Positions 1-8,671 of a DNA stretch of 52,849 bases are shown here, piece by piece. The number at the start of each line of letters is the position of its first letter. Within the stretch, counting starts at the first letter, position 1. The stretch is from Azohydromonas aeria (GTDB lineage: Bacteria; Pseudomonadota; Gammaproteobacteria; Burkholderiales; Burkholderiaceae_C): NCBI RefSeq assembly GCF_009760915.1, contig NZ_VIDQ01000054.1, positions 1-52,849 on the forward strand, read 5' to 3'. Under the pieces are notes generated by a model that saw only the letters and a program-made list of their open reading frames with translations, was not told the origin of the DNA and ran no database searches. The position numbers and the translations under genes are program-made.

Positions 1-9
1 CGCGCCGCG

Positions 10-708
10 GTGCGCGCCGGGCGCCAAGGCCGCGGCCGGCTCGGCCGGGCCGTTGCCGGCGCAACCGCCGTGCTGCGGCGGCGCTGCCGCGTGGGAGTGG
101 CGACGCTGGCCGTGCTGCTGCTGCCGCCGCTGGCGGCGTGGATGCTGCACGGGCAGCTGCCCCAGGGCGGGCACGCAGCGCCGTCCGTGCGCGCGGTGGA
201 CCCGCGCGTCGCGGCGCTGCTGCAGGGCGAGCAGCTCGTGCCCCCGCCGCCGCTGCCGCCGGCGCTGTTCACCACGCCCGAGGTCGAGCAGTGGCGCCCG
301 CTGGCCGCGCAGGCCAGCCGGCAGTGGGAACTGCTCGATGCCGAGTTCAGGCAGCGGCTGCTGCTGGTGTTCCGGCTCGTGCGCGAGCGCCACGGCTACG
401 AGATGGTGCTGGTCGAGGGCTACCGCAGCCCGCAGCGCCAGGCGGCGCTGGCGGCGCTGGGGCCGTCGGTGACGCGCGCCGGGCCGTTCGAGAGCTGGCA
501 CCAGCGCGGCCTGGCCGCCGACTGCGCCTTCCTGCGCGACGGCCGCGTCGTGATCTCCGAGCGCGACCCCTGGGCGATGCGCGGCTACGAGGCCTACGGC
601 GCCGTGGCGCGCGAGCTCGGGCTGACCTGGGGCGGCGACTGGCGCTCGCTGCGCGACTACGGCCACGTCGAGTGGCGCCGCGGCCCCGGCCCGGGCCCCG
701 GGCGCTGA
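10..708 (+). CDS. M15-family (VanY/CwlK-type) peptidoglycan peptidase of the type VI secretion cluster
   Basis: Predicted zinc metallopeptidase of about 232 residues that would cut peptide stems of peptidoglycan. The M15 signature is visible: His164 and Asp171 in SWHQRGLAADCAF (the HxxGxAxD-type motif), then WGGDW and a terminal DYGHVEW with His219 as third zinc ligand and Glu221. An arginine-rich N-terminus is followed by one hydrophobic segment (about residues 29-46), so it is probably anchored in the inner membrane facing the periplasm. It lies 75 bases upstream of tssM in the same direction. By analogy with TagX of Acinetobacter, an L,D-endopeptidase needed for T6SS assembly, it may open the cell wall for the apparatus. 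The GTG at 10 is the first start in the window, but the frame is open to the left edge, so the true start could lie outside. An effector role is less likely because of the membrane anchor. Confidence 0.75.
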   Translation: MRAGRQGRGRLGRAVAGATAVLRRRCRVGVATLAVLLLPPLAAWMLHGQLPQGGHAAPSVRAVDPRVAALLQGEQLVPPPPLPPALFTTPEVEQWRPLAAQASRQWELLDAEFRQRLLLVFRLVRERHGYEMVLVEGYRSPQRQAALAALGPSVTRAGPFESWHQRGLAADCAFLRDGRVVISERDPWAMRGYEAYGAVARELGLTWGGDWRSLRDYGHVEWRRGPGPGPGR

Positions 709-783
709 CGGGAGCCCAAGCGCACGCGCCATGGCCCCGAGCCCCTTTCCCGTTCCTCCCCATCCCGAGACGGAGTCCGCACC

Positions 784-3700
784 ATGAAAGGTTTCCTGCG
801 CAAGCACCCGGTCCGCGGCGCCCTGCTGGCGCTGGCCGTCCTGGCGCTGGTGGTGTCGCTGCTGGCCGTGGTGGCGTGGTGGCCGTGGCAGCCCTGGGGC
901 GTGGCCGCCACGGGCGTGCTGGCCGCGGCGCTGCTGGGCGCGGTGGCCGCGGGAGTGGTGCGCTGGGTGCGGCGCCGGCGCGCGCGGCGCGCGTCGCAGG
1001 GCCTGGAGCAGGCGATCGAGGGCGACCTGGCGCGCGCCGTGCGCGCAGCCCAGGACGCCGACCCCGGCCAGCGCGAGGCGGTCGCGGCGCTGCAGCAGCG
1101 GCTGCAGGAGGCGATCCGCACCCTCAAGGCGTCGCACCTGGGCCGGCGCGGCAGCCACGCCGCGCTCTACGAGCTGCCCTGGACGCTGCTCATCGGCCAC
1201 CCCGGCGCGGGCAAGAGCACGGCGGTGGTGCAGTCGGGGCTGAACTTTCCCTTCCCGCACGGGCGCGACAATGTGCTGCGCGGCATCGGCGGCACGCGCC
1301 ACTGCGACTGGTTCTTCACCAGCGAGGGCATCCTGCTCGACACCGCCGGCCGCTACGCGGTCGAGGCCGAGGAGCGCGGCGAGTGGCTGTCGTTCCTGGG
1401 CCTGCTCAGGCAACACCGGCCGCTGGCGCCGATCAACGGCATCGTCGTCACCGCCAGCGTGGCCGCGCTGCGCGACATGGGGCCCGACGCGCTGCTGGCG
1501 CTGGCGCGCGAGCTGCGCGCACGCGTGCAGGAGCTCGCCGACGTGCTGCAGGTCTGCGCCCCGGTGTACCTGCTCTTCACCAAGGCCGACCTGGTGCCGT
1601 GCTTTGCCGACTTCTTCGCCGACCGCGCCGCGCGCGAGCGCGAGCAGGTCTGGGGCGCGACGCTGCCCTGCCGCGCCGACAGCGCGGCCGGCGACGCCGC
1701 GACGCAGTTCGAGCGCCACTTCGCCGCGCTGTGCGAGGGCCTGAAGGAAGCGGCGCTGGCGCGCATGGCGCTGCAGCGCGGCCAGGCGCTGCCGGCGGCG
1801 GTGCTGTCCTTCCCGCTGGAATTCGCCGCGCTGCAGCCGGTGCTGCGCGCCTTCGTCGCGACGCTGTTCGACGAGAACGTGTTCCAGGCGCGGCCGCTGT
1901 TCCGCGGCTTCTACTTCACCAGCGCGGTGCAGCCGGCGCAGGACAGCCCGGCGCCGCAGCGCAGCGGCGTGGCCGAGCAGTTCGCGCTGGCGCCGCCGGC
2001 GCGCGCCCGGGTCGCGGCTGCCGAGGGCGAGGCCGAGGCCGACGCGGTTGCGGATGCCGCCGACGCGCCCGCGCCCGCGGCCGCGCCGGCCGGGCAGGGC
2101 TGGTTCCTCAAGGACCTGTTCTCCGAGGTCATCTTTGCCGACCGCGACCTGGTGCGCCGCCACGCCAGCCCCGCGCGGGAGCGCCGGCGCGCCTGGAGCT
2201 ACGCCGGCGGCGTGCTGGCGCTGGCCGGTGCCCTGGCGCTGTGGACCTGGTCCTGGAGCGGCAACCGGCAGCTGGTGGCCGGGGTGCAGGCCGAGCTCGA
2301 CCGGGCGCTGCGGCTGCAGCAGGACAGCGCCGCCCTGGGCGCGCGGCTGCAGGCGCTGGAGCTGCTGCAGGACCGCATCGAGGCGCTCGAAGCCTGGCGC
2401 ACGCAGCGGCCCTGGAGCGTGGGGCTGGGCCTGTACCAGGGCGACGCGCTGGAGCGGCGGCTGCGCCAGGCGTATTTCCAGGGCCTGCGCCACGTCATGC
2501 TGGAGCCGGTGGCGCAGGCGCTGCAGGACTACCTGTCCGAGGTCAACCGGCGCGCCGGCCCGGCCGGCGACGCCTCCGGGACCGTCCCCGGCGCCGCGCC
2601 GGCGGCGGCTACCGCGGTTGAGGTTGCGGCGGCAACGGCGCCCGGCTCGCCCTACGCCGCGCCGTCGGCCGCCGACGCGGAGGACGCCTACAAGGCGCTC
2701 AAGGCCTACCTGATGCTTGCCGACCGCGCCCGCATGGAGCCGGGACACCTCACCGACCAGGTCACGCGCTTCTGGCGCGGCTGGCTGGAGGCGCAGCGCG
2801 GCGCCGCGTCGCGCGAGCCGCTGCTGCAAAGCGCCGAGCGCGTCATCACCTTCGCCATGGCGCGGCTGCAGGATCCGCTCTTCCCCACGGTGGCGAACCA
2901 CTTCGGCGTGGTGGACGCCACGCGTGAGCAGCTGCGCCGCGTGGCGCAGGGCACGCCCGCGCTGGAGCGGGTGTATGCCGAGATCAAGGCGCGCGCTTCC
3001 ACGCGCTTCGCGCCGGTGACGGTGGCGTCCCTGGTGGGCGAGCGCGACAAGGCCGTGGTCGGCGGCAGCCACGTGGTGCCGGGCACCTTCACGCGCGAGG
3101 CCTGGCAGGGCTACGTCGAGGGCGCGATCCGCGACGCCGCGCGCGACGCGCTCACCAGCAGCGACTGGGTGCTCAGGACCAGCAGCCGCGACGACCTGTC
3201 GCTGCAGGGCAGCCCGCAGCAGGTGCGCCGCGCGCTCACCGAGCGCTACCAGGCCGAGTACGCGCGCGAGTGGCGGCGCTTCATGCAGGGCGTGGCGGTG
3301 GCGGAGTTCGCCGGCCTCGACGCCGCCGTGGCGCGCATGGAACGCCTGGCCGACCCGGCCGACTCGCCGATCCGCAAGCTGCTGCTGGCGCTGTGGGCGC
3401 AGACCGCGTGGGACGCGCCCACGGCGGCGCAGCCGCACGCGGCGCCGGCGGCGCTGGCTGGCGGCGGCATCGCCGAATGGGCGCGCCAGTCGGTGCAGCG
3501 CCTGGCGCCGGGCGCGCCGCCGCTGCCCGCGGGCGATGCCGACGCCGACGCGCCGCCCGTGCCGGGCGCGGTGGGCCGCGAGTTCGGCGCGCTGGGGCGG
3601 CTGCTGGCGCCGCGCGACGGCGCCGCGGCGCTGCTCGACGGCTACCTGCAGCAGCTCGGCCGGGTGCGCAGCCGCCTGTCCGCCATCGGCCGCCAGGGCG

Positions 3701-4719
3701 ACGCCGGCCCCGGCGCGCGCGCGCTGATGGCGGCGACCTTCGAGGGCCCCGGCTCGGAGCTGGCCGACGCGCTGCGCTTCGTGGAGGAGCAGCTGCTTGC
3801 CGGCGCGGCCGAGCCGGTGCGCGAGGCGCTCAAGCCGCTGCTGGTGCGCCCGCTGATGCAGTGCTTCACGGCGCTGGTGGCGCCGGCCGAGACCGAGCTC
3901 AACCGCCAGTGGGCGGCGCAGGTGCTGCAGCCCTTCCAGCAGTCGCTGGCGGGCAAGTACCCGTTCGAGCCGGCGTCGCGGGTGGAGGCCACGCCGGCGG
4001 AGATCGCGCGCGTGTTCGGCCCCGGCGGCGCCGTGGCGCGCTTTGCCGCCGAGGGGCTCGGCCCGCTGGTCACGCGCCGCGGCGACGAGCTCTCGCCGCG
4101 CCAGTGGGCGCAGATGGGGCTGCGGCTGCGCCCGGCCTTCACCCAGGGCTTCACAGGCTGGGTCGGCGCGCTCGACGGCGCGGCCGGCGGCGCCGGCGGC
4201 ACGGGCAGTCCCGGGGGCCACGCCGGCGCGCCGGCCGCCGCCGTGGTGAGTTTCCAGCTGCTGCCGCTGGCGGCAGCCGGCTTCACCGAGTACACGCTGG
4301 AGATCGACGGCCAGATGCTGCAGCACCGCGGCGGCGGCACGGCGCAGTGGGCCGGCTTCACCTGGCCCGGCCCCGGCGCCACGCCCGGCGTGCGCCTGGC
4401 CGGCGTGACCGGCGACGGCCGCAGCGTGGAGCTGTTCAGCGCGCCGGGCGCCTACGGCTTCGAGCGGCTGGTCGAGGCGGCGGCGGTGAGGAAGCTGCCC
4501 GACGGCGTGCGCGAGCTGCGCTGGGGCGAGGGCGCGCAGGCCATCGCGCTGCAGTACCGCGCCGTGACCAGCCCGGGGCCGGCCACGGCCGGCGGTGGCC
4601 GTGGCGCGGCGGCGGGCCTGCGCGGGCTGGCCTTGCCGGCGCTGGTGGCCGGCACGGACGCGCCCGGCCCCGGTGCCGCCACCGTGGCCGCGGCAGCCGC
4701 GTCTGGAGCGGCGCGGTGA
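784..4719 (+). CDS. tssM: Type VI secretion inner-membrane complex protein TssM (IcmF/VasK family)
   Basis: TssM is the large inner-membrane protein that, with TssL and TssJ, forms the T6SS membrane complex spanning the periplasm. The product has 1311 residues, slightly longer than the usual 1100-1250. Two membrane segments lie near residues 12-35 and 38-60, then a cytoplasmic NTPase-like domain with Walker A GHPGAGKST at 138-146 and a DTAGRY switch motif. A third membrane helix at about 468-490 leads into a long periplasmic region ending in the beta-rich TssM C-terminal domain. A low-complexity Ala/Pro/Asp insert at about 395-435 and several Ala/Gly-rich linkers account for the extra length. 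An ATG preceded by GGAG supports the start. The stop overlaps the tagF start by four bases (GTGA), implying translational coupling. The rest of the T6SS cluster must lie upstream of the window. Confidence 0.95.
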   Translation: MKGFLRKHPVRGALLALAVLALVVSLLAVVAWWPWQPWGVAATGVLAAALLGAVAAGVVRWVRRRRARRASQGLEQAIEGDLARAVRAAQDADPGQREAVAALQQRLQEAIRTLKASHLGRRGSHAALYELPWTLLIGHPGAGKSTAVVQSGLNFPFPHGRDNVLRGIGGTRHCDWFFTSEGILLDTAGRYAVEAEERGEWLSFLGLLRQHRPLAPINGIVVTASVAALRDMGPDALLALARELRARVQELADVLQVCAPVYLLFTKADLVPCFADFFADRAAREREQVWGATLPCRADSAAGDAATQFERHFAALCEGLKEAALARMALQRGQALPAAVLSFPLEFAALQPVLRAFVATLFDENVFQARPLFRGFYFTSAVQPAQDSPAPQRSGVAEQFALAPPARARVAAAEGEAEADAVADAADAPAPAAAPAGQGWFLKDLFSEVIFADRDLVRRHASPARERRRAWSYAGGVLALAGALALWTWSWSGNRQLVAGVQAELDRALRLQQDSAALGARLQALELLQDRIEALEAWRTQRPWSVGLGLYQGDALERRLRQAYFQGLRHVMLEPVAQALQDYLSEVNRRAGPAGDASGTVPGAAPAAATAVEVAAATAPGSPYAAPSAADAEDAYKALKAYLMLADRARMEPGHLTDQVTRFWRGWLEAQRGAASREPLLQSAERVITFAMARLQDPLFPTVANHFGVVDATREQLRRVAQGTPALERVYAEIKARASTRFAPVTVASLVGERDKAVVGGSHVVPGTFTREAWQGYVEGAIRDAARDALTSSDWVLRTSSRDDLSLQGSPQQVRRALTERYQAEYAREWRRFMQGVAVAEFAGLDAAVARMERLADPADSPIRKLLLALWAQTAWDAPTAAQPHAAPAALAGGGIAEWARQSVQRLAPGAPPLPAGDADADAPPVPGAVGREFGALGRLLAPRDGAAALLDGYLQQLGRVRSRLSAIGRQGDAGPGARALMAATFEGPGSELADALRFVEEQLLAGAAEPVREALKPLLVRPLMQCFTALVAPAETELNRQWAAQVLQPFQQSLAGKYPFEPASRVEATPAEIARVFGPGGAVARFAAEGLGPLVTRRGDELSPRQWAQMGLRLRPAFTQGFTGWVGALDGAAGGAGGTGSPGGHAGAPAAAVVSFQLLPLAAAGFTEYTLEIDGQMLQHRGGGTAQWAGFTWPGPGATPGVRLAGVTGDGRSVELFSAPGAYGFERLVEAAAVRKLPDGVRELRWGEGAQAIALQYRAVTSPGPATAGGGRGAAAGLRGLALPALVAGTDAPGPGAATVAAAAASGAAR

Positions 4720-5693
4720 GCCGCCCGGGCCCGGTGACGCCGTGCTGGTTCGGCAAGTTGCCCTCGCGCGCCGACTTCGTGCGCAGCCCGCACCAGGGCA
4801 CGCTCACGCGGCTGCTGGACCAGTGGCTCAGCCGCGCCCTGGCGCGGCTGGCCGAGGACCCGCGCTGGAAGCAGCGCTACGACCGCATGGTGCCGGCGCA
4901 CTTCGCGCTGCTGGGCGTGCGCCGGCGCGTCGCGGTGGCCGGCCACCTGCTGCCCAGCACCGACGCCTCGGGGCGGCGTTTCCCGTTCGCCGTGCTGGCC
5001 GCCTTCGAGCCCGGCGCGCCGCTGCCCTTCATGACGCAGGCGCCGCTGCTGCTGCAGGGGCTGTGGCCGCCGCTGGAGGACGTCGCCCGCCGCGCCTGCG
5101 CGGCCCGCGACGCGGCGCCGGTGCTGGCCCAGGCGCAGCGGCTGCAGCTGCAACTGGCGCCGGCGCCAGGCACGGCAGCCGGGGCCGGGGCCGCGTCGAG
5201 CGTGGGCGCGCTGCAGGCGCTGCTGCAGCGCACGCACCCGGCTTTCGACCTGCGCCGCACCCTGCTCGCGCTGGGCCTGCTGCTGCAGCCGGTGCCCGGC
5301 AGCGGCCGCTCGCGGCTGGACCGGTCGCTGCGCCTGCCGCTGCCGGCCGACGGCCCCCAGGCCGCCGCCGTGGCGGCGTGGTGGATGCGGCTGGTCGCGC
5401 CCTTCCTGGCGCGCGGCGATTTCGAGCTGCTGCTGCTGTGGCCGCGCGCGCCGCAACCCTCGGCCGCCTCGCTGGTGCTGGGCTTCGACGGCGCCTCGCC
5501 GGCGGCGCTGCAGCCGCTGTTCAGTGCCGGGGCGGCGGACGAGTCCTGCATCGAGCTGCACGCGCCGCGCTGGGTGGACGCCGCGCTCGAGCGCGAGCCG
5601 GCACTGCGCCGCTTCGATGCCTGGCTGCGCCAGGACGCGCTGTCGCTGCCGCAGGCCGCGGCCTTCTTCGACGACTGCTTCACAAGGGGCTGA
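4716..5693 (+). CDS. tagF: Type VI secretion accessory/regulatory protein TagF (DUF2094)
   Basis: Protein of 325 residues with the TagF N-terminal signature WFGKLPSRADF at residues 11-21 (the family consensus is GxFGKLPxxGDF; Ala replaces Gly here). TagF acts in the cytoplasm. In Pseudomonas aeruginosa it represses T6SS assembly post-translationally by binding Fha1, and the threonine-phosphorylation proteins release it. I choose the GTG at 4716 because the conserved motif starts only ten residues later and because this start overlaps the tssM stop in a GTGA arrangement. There is no PppA-like phosphatase domain, so it is the stand-alone form rather than the TagF-PppA fusion. The next gene begins five bases after its stop. 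Confidence 0.9.
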   Translation: MSRPGPVTPCWFGKLPSRADFVRSPHQGTLTRLLDQWLSRALARLAEDPRWKQRYDRMVPAHFALLGVRRRVAVAGHLLPSTDASGRRFPFAVLAAFEPGAPLPFMTQAPLLLQGLWPPLEDVARRACAARDAAPVLAQAQRLQLQLAPAPGTAAGAGAASSVGALQALLQRTHPAFDLRRTLLALGLLLQPVPGSGRSRLDRSLRLPLPADGPQAAAVAAWWMRLVAPFLARGDFELLLLWPRAPQPSAASLVLGFDGASPAALQPLFSAGAADESCIELHAPRWVDAALEREPALRRFDAWLRQDALSLPQAAAFFDDCFTRG

Positions 5694-5697
5694 AACG

Positions 5698-6558
5698 ATG
5701 ATCTTGCAACACGCGCCCTTCCCGTCGCGCCGCGCCGGCGCCGCGTGCGGCCGGCTGGCCGCCGCGCTGGTGCTGGCCCTGGCCGGCGGCACGGGTGCCG
5801 CGCAGGCGCCGCAGGCGCCCGTGCCGGCGCTGCCCGGGCCGGGCCAGGTGGTCGTGTCCGGGACGGTGCCCGACGAGGCCACGCGCGCGGCCATCCTCGC
5901 GCGCGTGCGCGAGCTCTACGGGCCCGAGCGCGTGGTGGACCAGCTCGGCGTGGACCGGCGCAGCGCGCCGCCGGACTGGGCGCAGCACGTCGAGCGCGTG
6001 CTGACGCCCGAGCTGCGGCGCGTGACGCAGGGCCGGCTGAGCATCCACGGCAACGTCATCGAGCTCATCGGCCGTGCCGAAAGCGAGGCCGAGCGCCAGC
6101 GCATCGTCGAGGGCATGACGGCGCGCCTGGCCAACCCGACCTACACCGTGCGCGACGGGCTGCAGGTGGCCACGCCCGCGCCGGCCGCGGCTTCGGCCGC
6201 CACGCAGCAGCAGATCGACGCGGCGCTGGCGCGGCGCACGATCGAGTTCCAGCCGGGCAATGCCACGCTGACGCCCACGGGGCAGCGCGTGCTGGAGGAG
6301 CTGCTGCCGCTGCTGCGCCAGCTCGCCGGGCGGCGCTTCGAGGTGGTGGGCCACACCGACGACCGCGGCACGCGCGAGGCCAACCTGCAGCTCTCGGCCG
6401 CGCGTGCCGAGACCGTGCGGGGCTGGCTGGCCGCGCGCGGCATTCCCGCCGACGCCATCCACGCCTCGGGCGCCGGCCCGGACCGGCCGGTGGCCGACAA
6501 CGCCACGGCCGAAGGGCGCGCGCGCAACCGGCGCATCGAGCTCAGGGTGGCGGGGTGA
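5698..6558 (+). CDS. Secreted OmpA-family peptidoglycan-binding protein of the type VI cluster
   Basis: Periplasmic or outer-membrane-associated protein of 286 residues. An arginine-containing N-region and hydrophobic stretch form a signal peptide ending near residue 35 (GTGAAQA). Residues about 45-160 look like two BON-like repeats, each with a V/I-x-G-x-V turn and a following helix, as in mycobacterial ArfA. From about residue 182 to the end lies an OmpA C-terminal domain: FQPGNATLTPTG, then GHTDDRG at 218-224 and NRRIEL at 277-282, the residues that bind diaminopimelate in peptidoglycan. It follows tagF by five bases and closes the operon. In T6SS clusters where TssL lacks its own peptidoglycan-binding domain, a separate OmpA-like protein (TagL-type) can serve as wall anchor. 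That role is inferred, because TssL is not in the window. Confidence 0.85.
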   Translation: MILQHAPFPSRRAGAACGRLAAALVLALAGGTGAAQAPQAPVPALPGPGQVVVSGTVPDEATRAAILARVRELYGPERVVDQLGVDRRSAPPDWAQHVERVLTPELRRVTQGRLSIHGNVIELIGRAESEAERQRIVEGMTARLANPTYTVRDGLQVATPAPAAASAATQQQIDAALARRTIEFQPGNATLTPTGQRVLEELLPLLRQLAGRRFEVVGHTDDRGTREANLQLSAARAETVRGWLAARGIPADAIHASGAGPDRPVADNATAEGRARNRRIELRVAG

Positions 6559-6595
6559 AGAAATGCAGGAAGCGCGGCGCGCCCGTCGCCGCGTG

Positions 6596-7603
6596 TCAGA
6601 ACCCCTCCAGTACCACCTTGCCGCGCGCGCGCCCCGACTCGATGAGCGCATGCGCGCGGCGCAGGTTGGCGGCGTTGATCGTGCCGAAATGCGCGGCCAG
6701 CGTGGTGCGCAGCGTGCCCTCGTCCACCAGCGCGCCCACGCGCTGCAGCAGCTCGTGCTGGCGCACCATGTCGGGCGTCTCGAACATCGGGCGCGTGAAC
6801 ATCAGCTCCCAGTGCAGCGACAGGCTCTTGCGCTTGAGCGGCACGGCGTCGAGGCGCTCCGGGTCGTCGATCAGCGCCAGCCGCCCCTGCGGCTGCAGCG
6901 CCTCGATGATCTGGGCGTAGTGCGCCTCGGTGTGCGTGAGGCTGGCCACGTGCGTGACGGGGCCCAGCCCGGCCGCCTGCAGCGCCTCGGCCAGCGGCTG
7001 CGAGTGGTCGATGACGTGGTGCGCGCCCAGCTCGCGCACCCACTGCCGCGTCTCCTCGCGCGACGCCGTGCCGATGACGGTGAGCCGCGTGAGACGCCGC
7101 GCCAGTTGCACCAGCATCGAGCCCACGCCGCCGCCCGCGCCGACGATGAGCAGGTTCTGCCCTTCACCGCCGCCTTCGGGCACGCCCAGCCGGTCGAACA
7201 GCAGCTCCCAGGCCGTGATCGCGGTCAGCGGCATGGCCGCGGCTTCCGCGAAGCCCAGGCTCGCCGGCTTGCGCCCGGCGATGCGCTCGTCCACCAGGTG
7301 CAGCTCGCTGTTGCTGCCCGGCCGCGTGATCGAGCCGGCATAAAACACCTCGTCGCCCGGCCTGAACAGGCTGACCTGCGCGCCCACGGCGCGCACCACG
7401 CCGGCGGCGTCCCAGCCCAGCACGCGCGGCGACTCCACCGGCGCGCCGCGGCGCACCTTGGTGTCCACCGGGTTCACCGACACGGCGCGCACCTCGACCA
7501 GCAGGTCGCGCGGGCCCGGCTGCGGCGCGGGCAGCTCCAGGTCCACCAGCGCCTGCGGGTCGTCGATGGGCAGTCCGTGGCGGGTGTAGGCGATGGCTTT
7601 CAT
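6596..7603 (-). CDS. Zinc-independent MDR-family NADPH:quinone oxidoreductase-like enzyme
   Basis: Medium-chain dehydrogenase/reductase of 335 residues. The GroES-like domain covers about residues 1-125 (VSVNPVDTKVRRG, VLGWDAAGVV, GDEVFYAGSI), and the Rossmann domain has the nucleotide motif GAGGGVG at 155-161 and a second Gly-rich strand, VIGTAS. The Cys/His ligands of zinc-dependent alcohol dehydrogenases are absent, so it should reduce quinones or activated alkenes with NADPH. It resembles the subfamily often annotated zinc-type alcohol dehydrogenase-like, whose substrates are poorly known. It runs in the same direction as the SDR gene, 110 bases behind it, and converges with the T6SS operon. 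A 14-base sequence in its upstream region is shared with the nfsB/LysR intergenic region. Confidence 0.85.
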   Translation of the reverse strand: MKAIAYTRHGLPIDDPQALVDLELPAPQPGPRDLLVEVRAVSVNPVDTKVRRGAPVESPRVLGWDAAGVVRAVGAQVSLFRPGDEVFYAGSITRPGSNSELHLVDERIAGRKPASLGFAEAAAMPLTAITAWELLFDRLGVPEGGGEGQNLLIVGAGGGVGSMLVQLARRLTRLTVIGTASREETRQWVRELGAHHVIDHSQPLAEALQAAGLGPVTHVASLTHTEAHYAQIIEALQPQGRLALIDDPERLDAVPLKRKSLSLHWELMFTRPMFETPDMVRQHELLQRVGALVDEGTLRTTLAAHFGTINAANLRRAHALIESGRARGKVVLEGF

Positions 7604-7678
7604 GGCTCGGGGTTCCTGTGATCTGTCGATGCTGGCGATCGTGGCCGGCGCCGCGGCCGGCCACAAGCCGCGGCGCCG

Positions 7679-7692
7679 GGCAGCACTTTCAC
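7679..7692. promoter_or_regulatory. 14-base sequence shared with the nfsB/LysR operator region
   Basis: The 14 bases GGCAGCACTTTCAC occur here, 76-89 bases upstream of the MDR oxidoreductase start, and again at 11129-11142 between nfsB and the LysR gene, where TTTCACT is one arm of a perfect dyad. Only the half-site is present here. It could be a binding site for the same regulator, but one shared 14-mer may also be chance. Confidence 0.3.
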
Positions 7693-7713
7693 GCCGGCAG
7701 GACAAATGCCCGC

Positions 7714-8529
7714 TCAAACCCCGTAGCGCGGCGCCGGCACGGCGTGGCGGAACTGCTCGGACAAGCCCCGGCGCGCGAAGTCGTAGGCGCTCCAGGCGTC
7801 GCCGTCCTGCAGCGGCGGGATGGTCACGACCTCGCCCAGGTCCAGCCCGGCCAGCGCCGCGTCCACCATGCGGTCCGCGGGCATGACCCAGTCGGCGGGC
7901 AGGTGGCTGTGCGGCAGCCCGGCCAGGTCCCAGAACTCGGTGGCGGTGGCGCCGGGCAGCACGGCCTGCACGCGCACGCCCCTGGCCCCGAGCTCGTGCT
8001 GCAGCGACTGGGTCAGCGCCAGCACGTAGGCCTTGCTCGCGCCATAGACGCCGTTGAGCACCTCCACGCCCACGGCCACGATCGAGGCGATGTTGACGAT
8101 GGTGCCGCGCCCGCGCGCCGCGAAGGCCGGTGCCGCGGCATAGACCAGCCGCGTCAGCGCCGTGACGTTCAGGTCGATCATCCGCTCCATCTGGTCCACG
8201 TCGCTGTCGAGCAGCGGCGCCACCGCGCCGAAACCGGCGTTGTTGACCAGCATCGTGATGCGCGCGTCCTCGCGCAGCAGTGCCTCCACGCGCCGCAGGT
8301 CGGCCGCGTCGGTCAGGTCGGCACCCAGCACCTGCACCGCGCGCCCGGTGCGCTCGCGGATGCCGCGCGCCACCTCGGCAAGCCTGCCCTCGTTGCGCGC
8401 CACCAGCACCAGGTCGAAACCGCGGCGCGCCAGACGGTCGGCGTACAGCGCGCCGATGCCGCTGGAAGCGCCCGTGATGACGGCGATGCCCTGCTCCTGG
8501 CTGCCCTGCATGTTCGTGTCCGTGCCCAT
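7714..8529 (-). CDS. Short-chain dehydrogenase/reductase
   Basis: Classical SDR of 271 residues. The cofactor motif TGASSGIG is at 19-26, NNAG at 96-99, and the catalytic residues are Ser149 with Tyr162 and Lys166 in YGASK. The basic residue of VARNEGRL after the second strand suggests NADP(H) preference. It most resembles the cytosolic oxidoreductases annotated as YqjQ/DltE-like, and the substrate cannot be told from sequence. The ATG at 8529 is preceded by AAAGGAG at good spacing. It is transcribed away from the DJ-1/AraC regulator gene, which starts 143 bases to the right, an arrangement typical of a regulator and its target. Confidence 0.88.
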   Translation of the reverse strand: MGTDTNMQGSQEQGIAVITGASSGIGALYADRLARRGFDLVLVARNEGRLAEVARGIRERTGRAVQVLGADLTDAADLRRVEALLREDARITMLVNNAGFGAVAPLLDSDVDQMERMIDLNVTALTRLVYAAAPAFAARGRGTIVNIASIVAVGVEVLNGVYGASKAYVLALTQSLQHELGARGVRVQAVLPGATATEFWDLAGLPHSHLPADWVMPADRMVDAALAGLDLGEVVTIPPLQDGDAWSAYDFARRGLSEQFRHAVPAPRYGV

Positions 8530-8551
8530 GTGCCTGCTCCTTTGAAAGTGG

Positions 8552-8567
8552 CCGACCGGTGTGTCGG
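8552..8567. promoter_or_regulatory. Small dyad in the SDR/AraC divergent promoter region
   Basis: CCGAC and GTCGG form a 5-base inverted repeat around a 6-base spacer, 23 bases upstream of the SDR start and about 105 bases upstream of the AraC-type gene. It is the only clear symmetry in this short intergenic region and could be an operator, but five-base arms in GC-rich DNA are weak evidence. Confidence 0.2.
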
Positions 8568-8671
8568 TGAAGCCATTCTGGGCGGGAGACACCGCGTCGC
8601 AAATGACATGCTTCCCTCGAAAACGGACATACTGCGAGTCCACCCCGACCACGCTCGAAGGACACGCCGCC

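Noticed and set aside
138..2621. An 827-codon plus-strand frame over the start of tssM
   Set aside because: The tssM frame over the same DNA has Walker motifs, helices and full family length; the other frame is Ala/Arg/Gly-rich with no motif.
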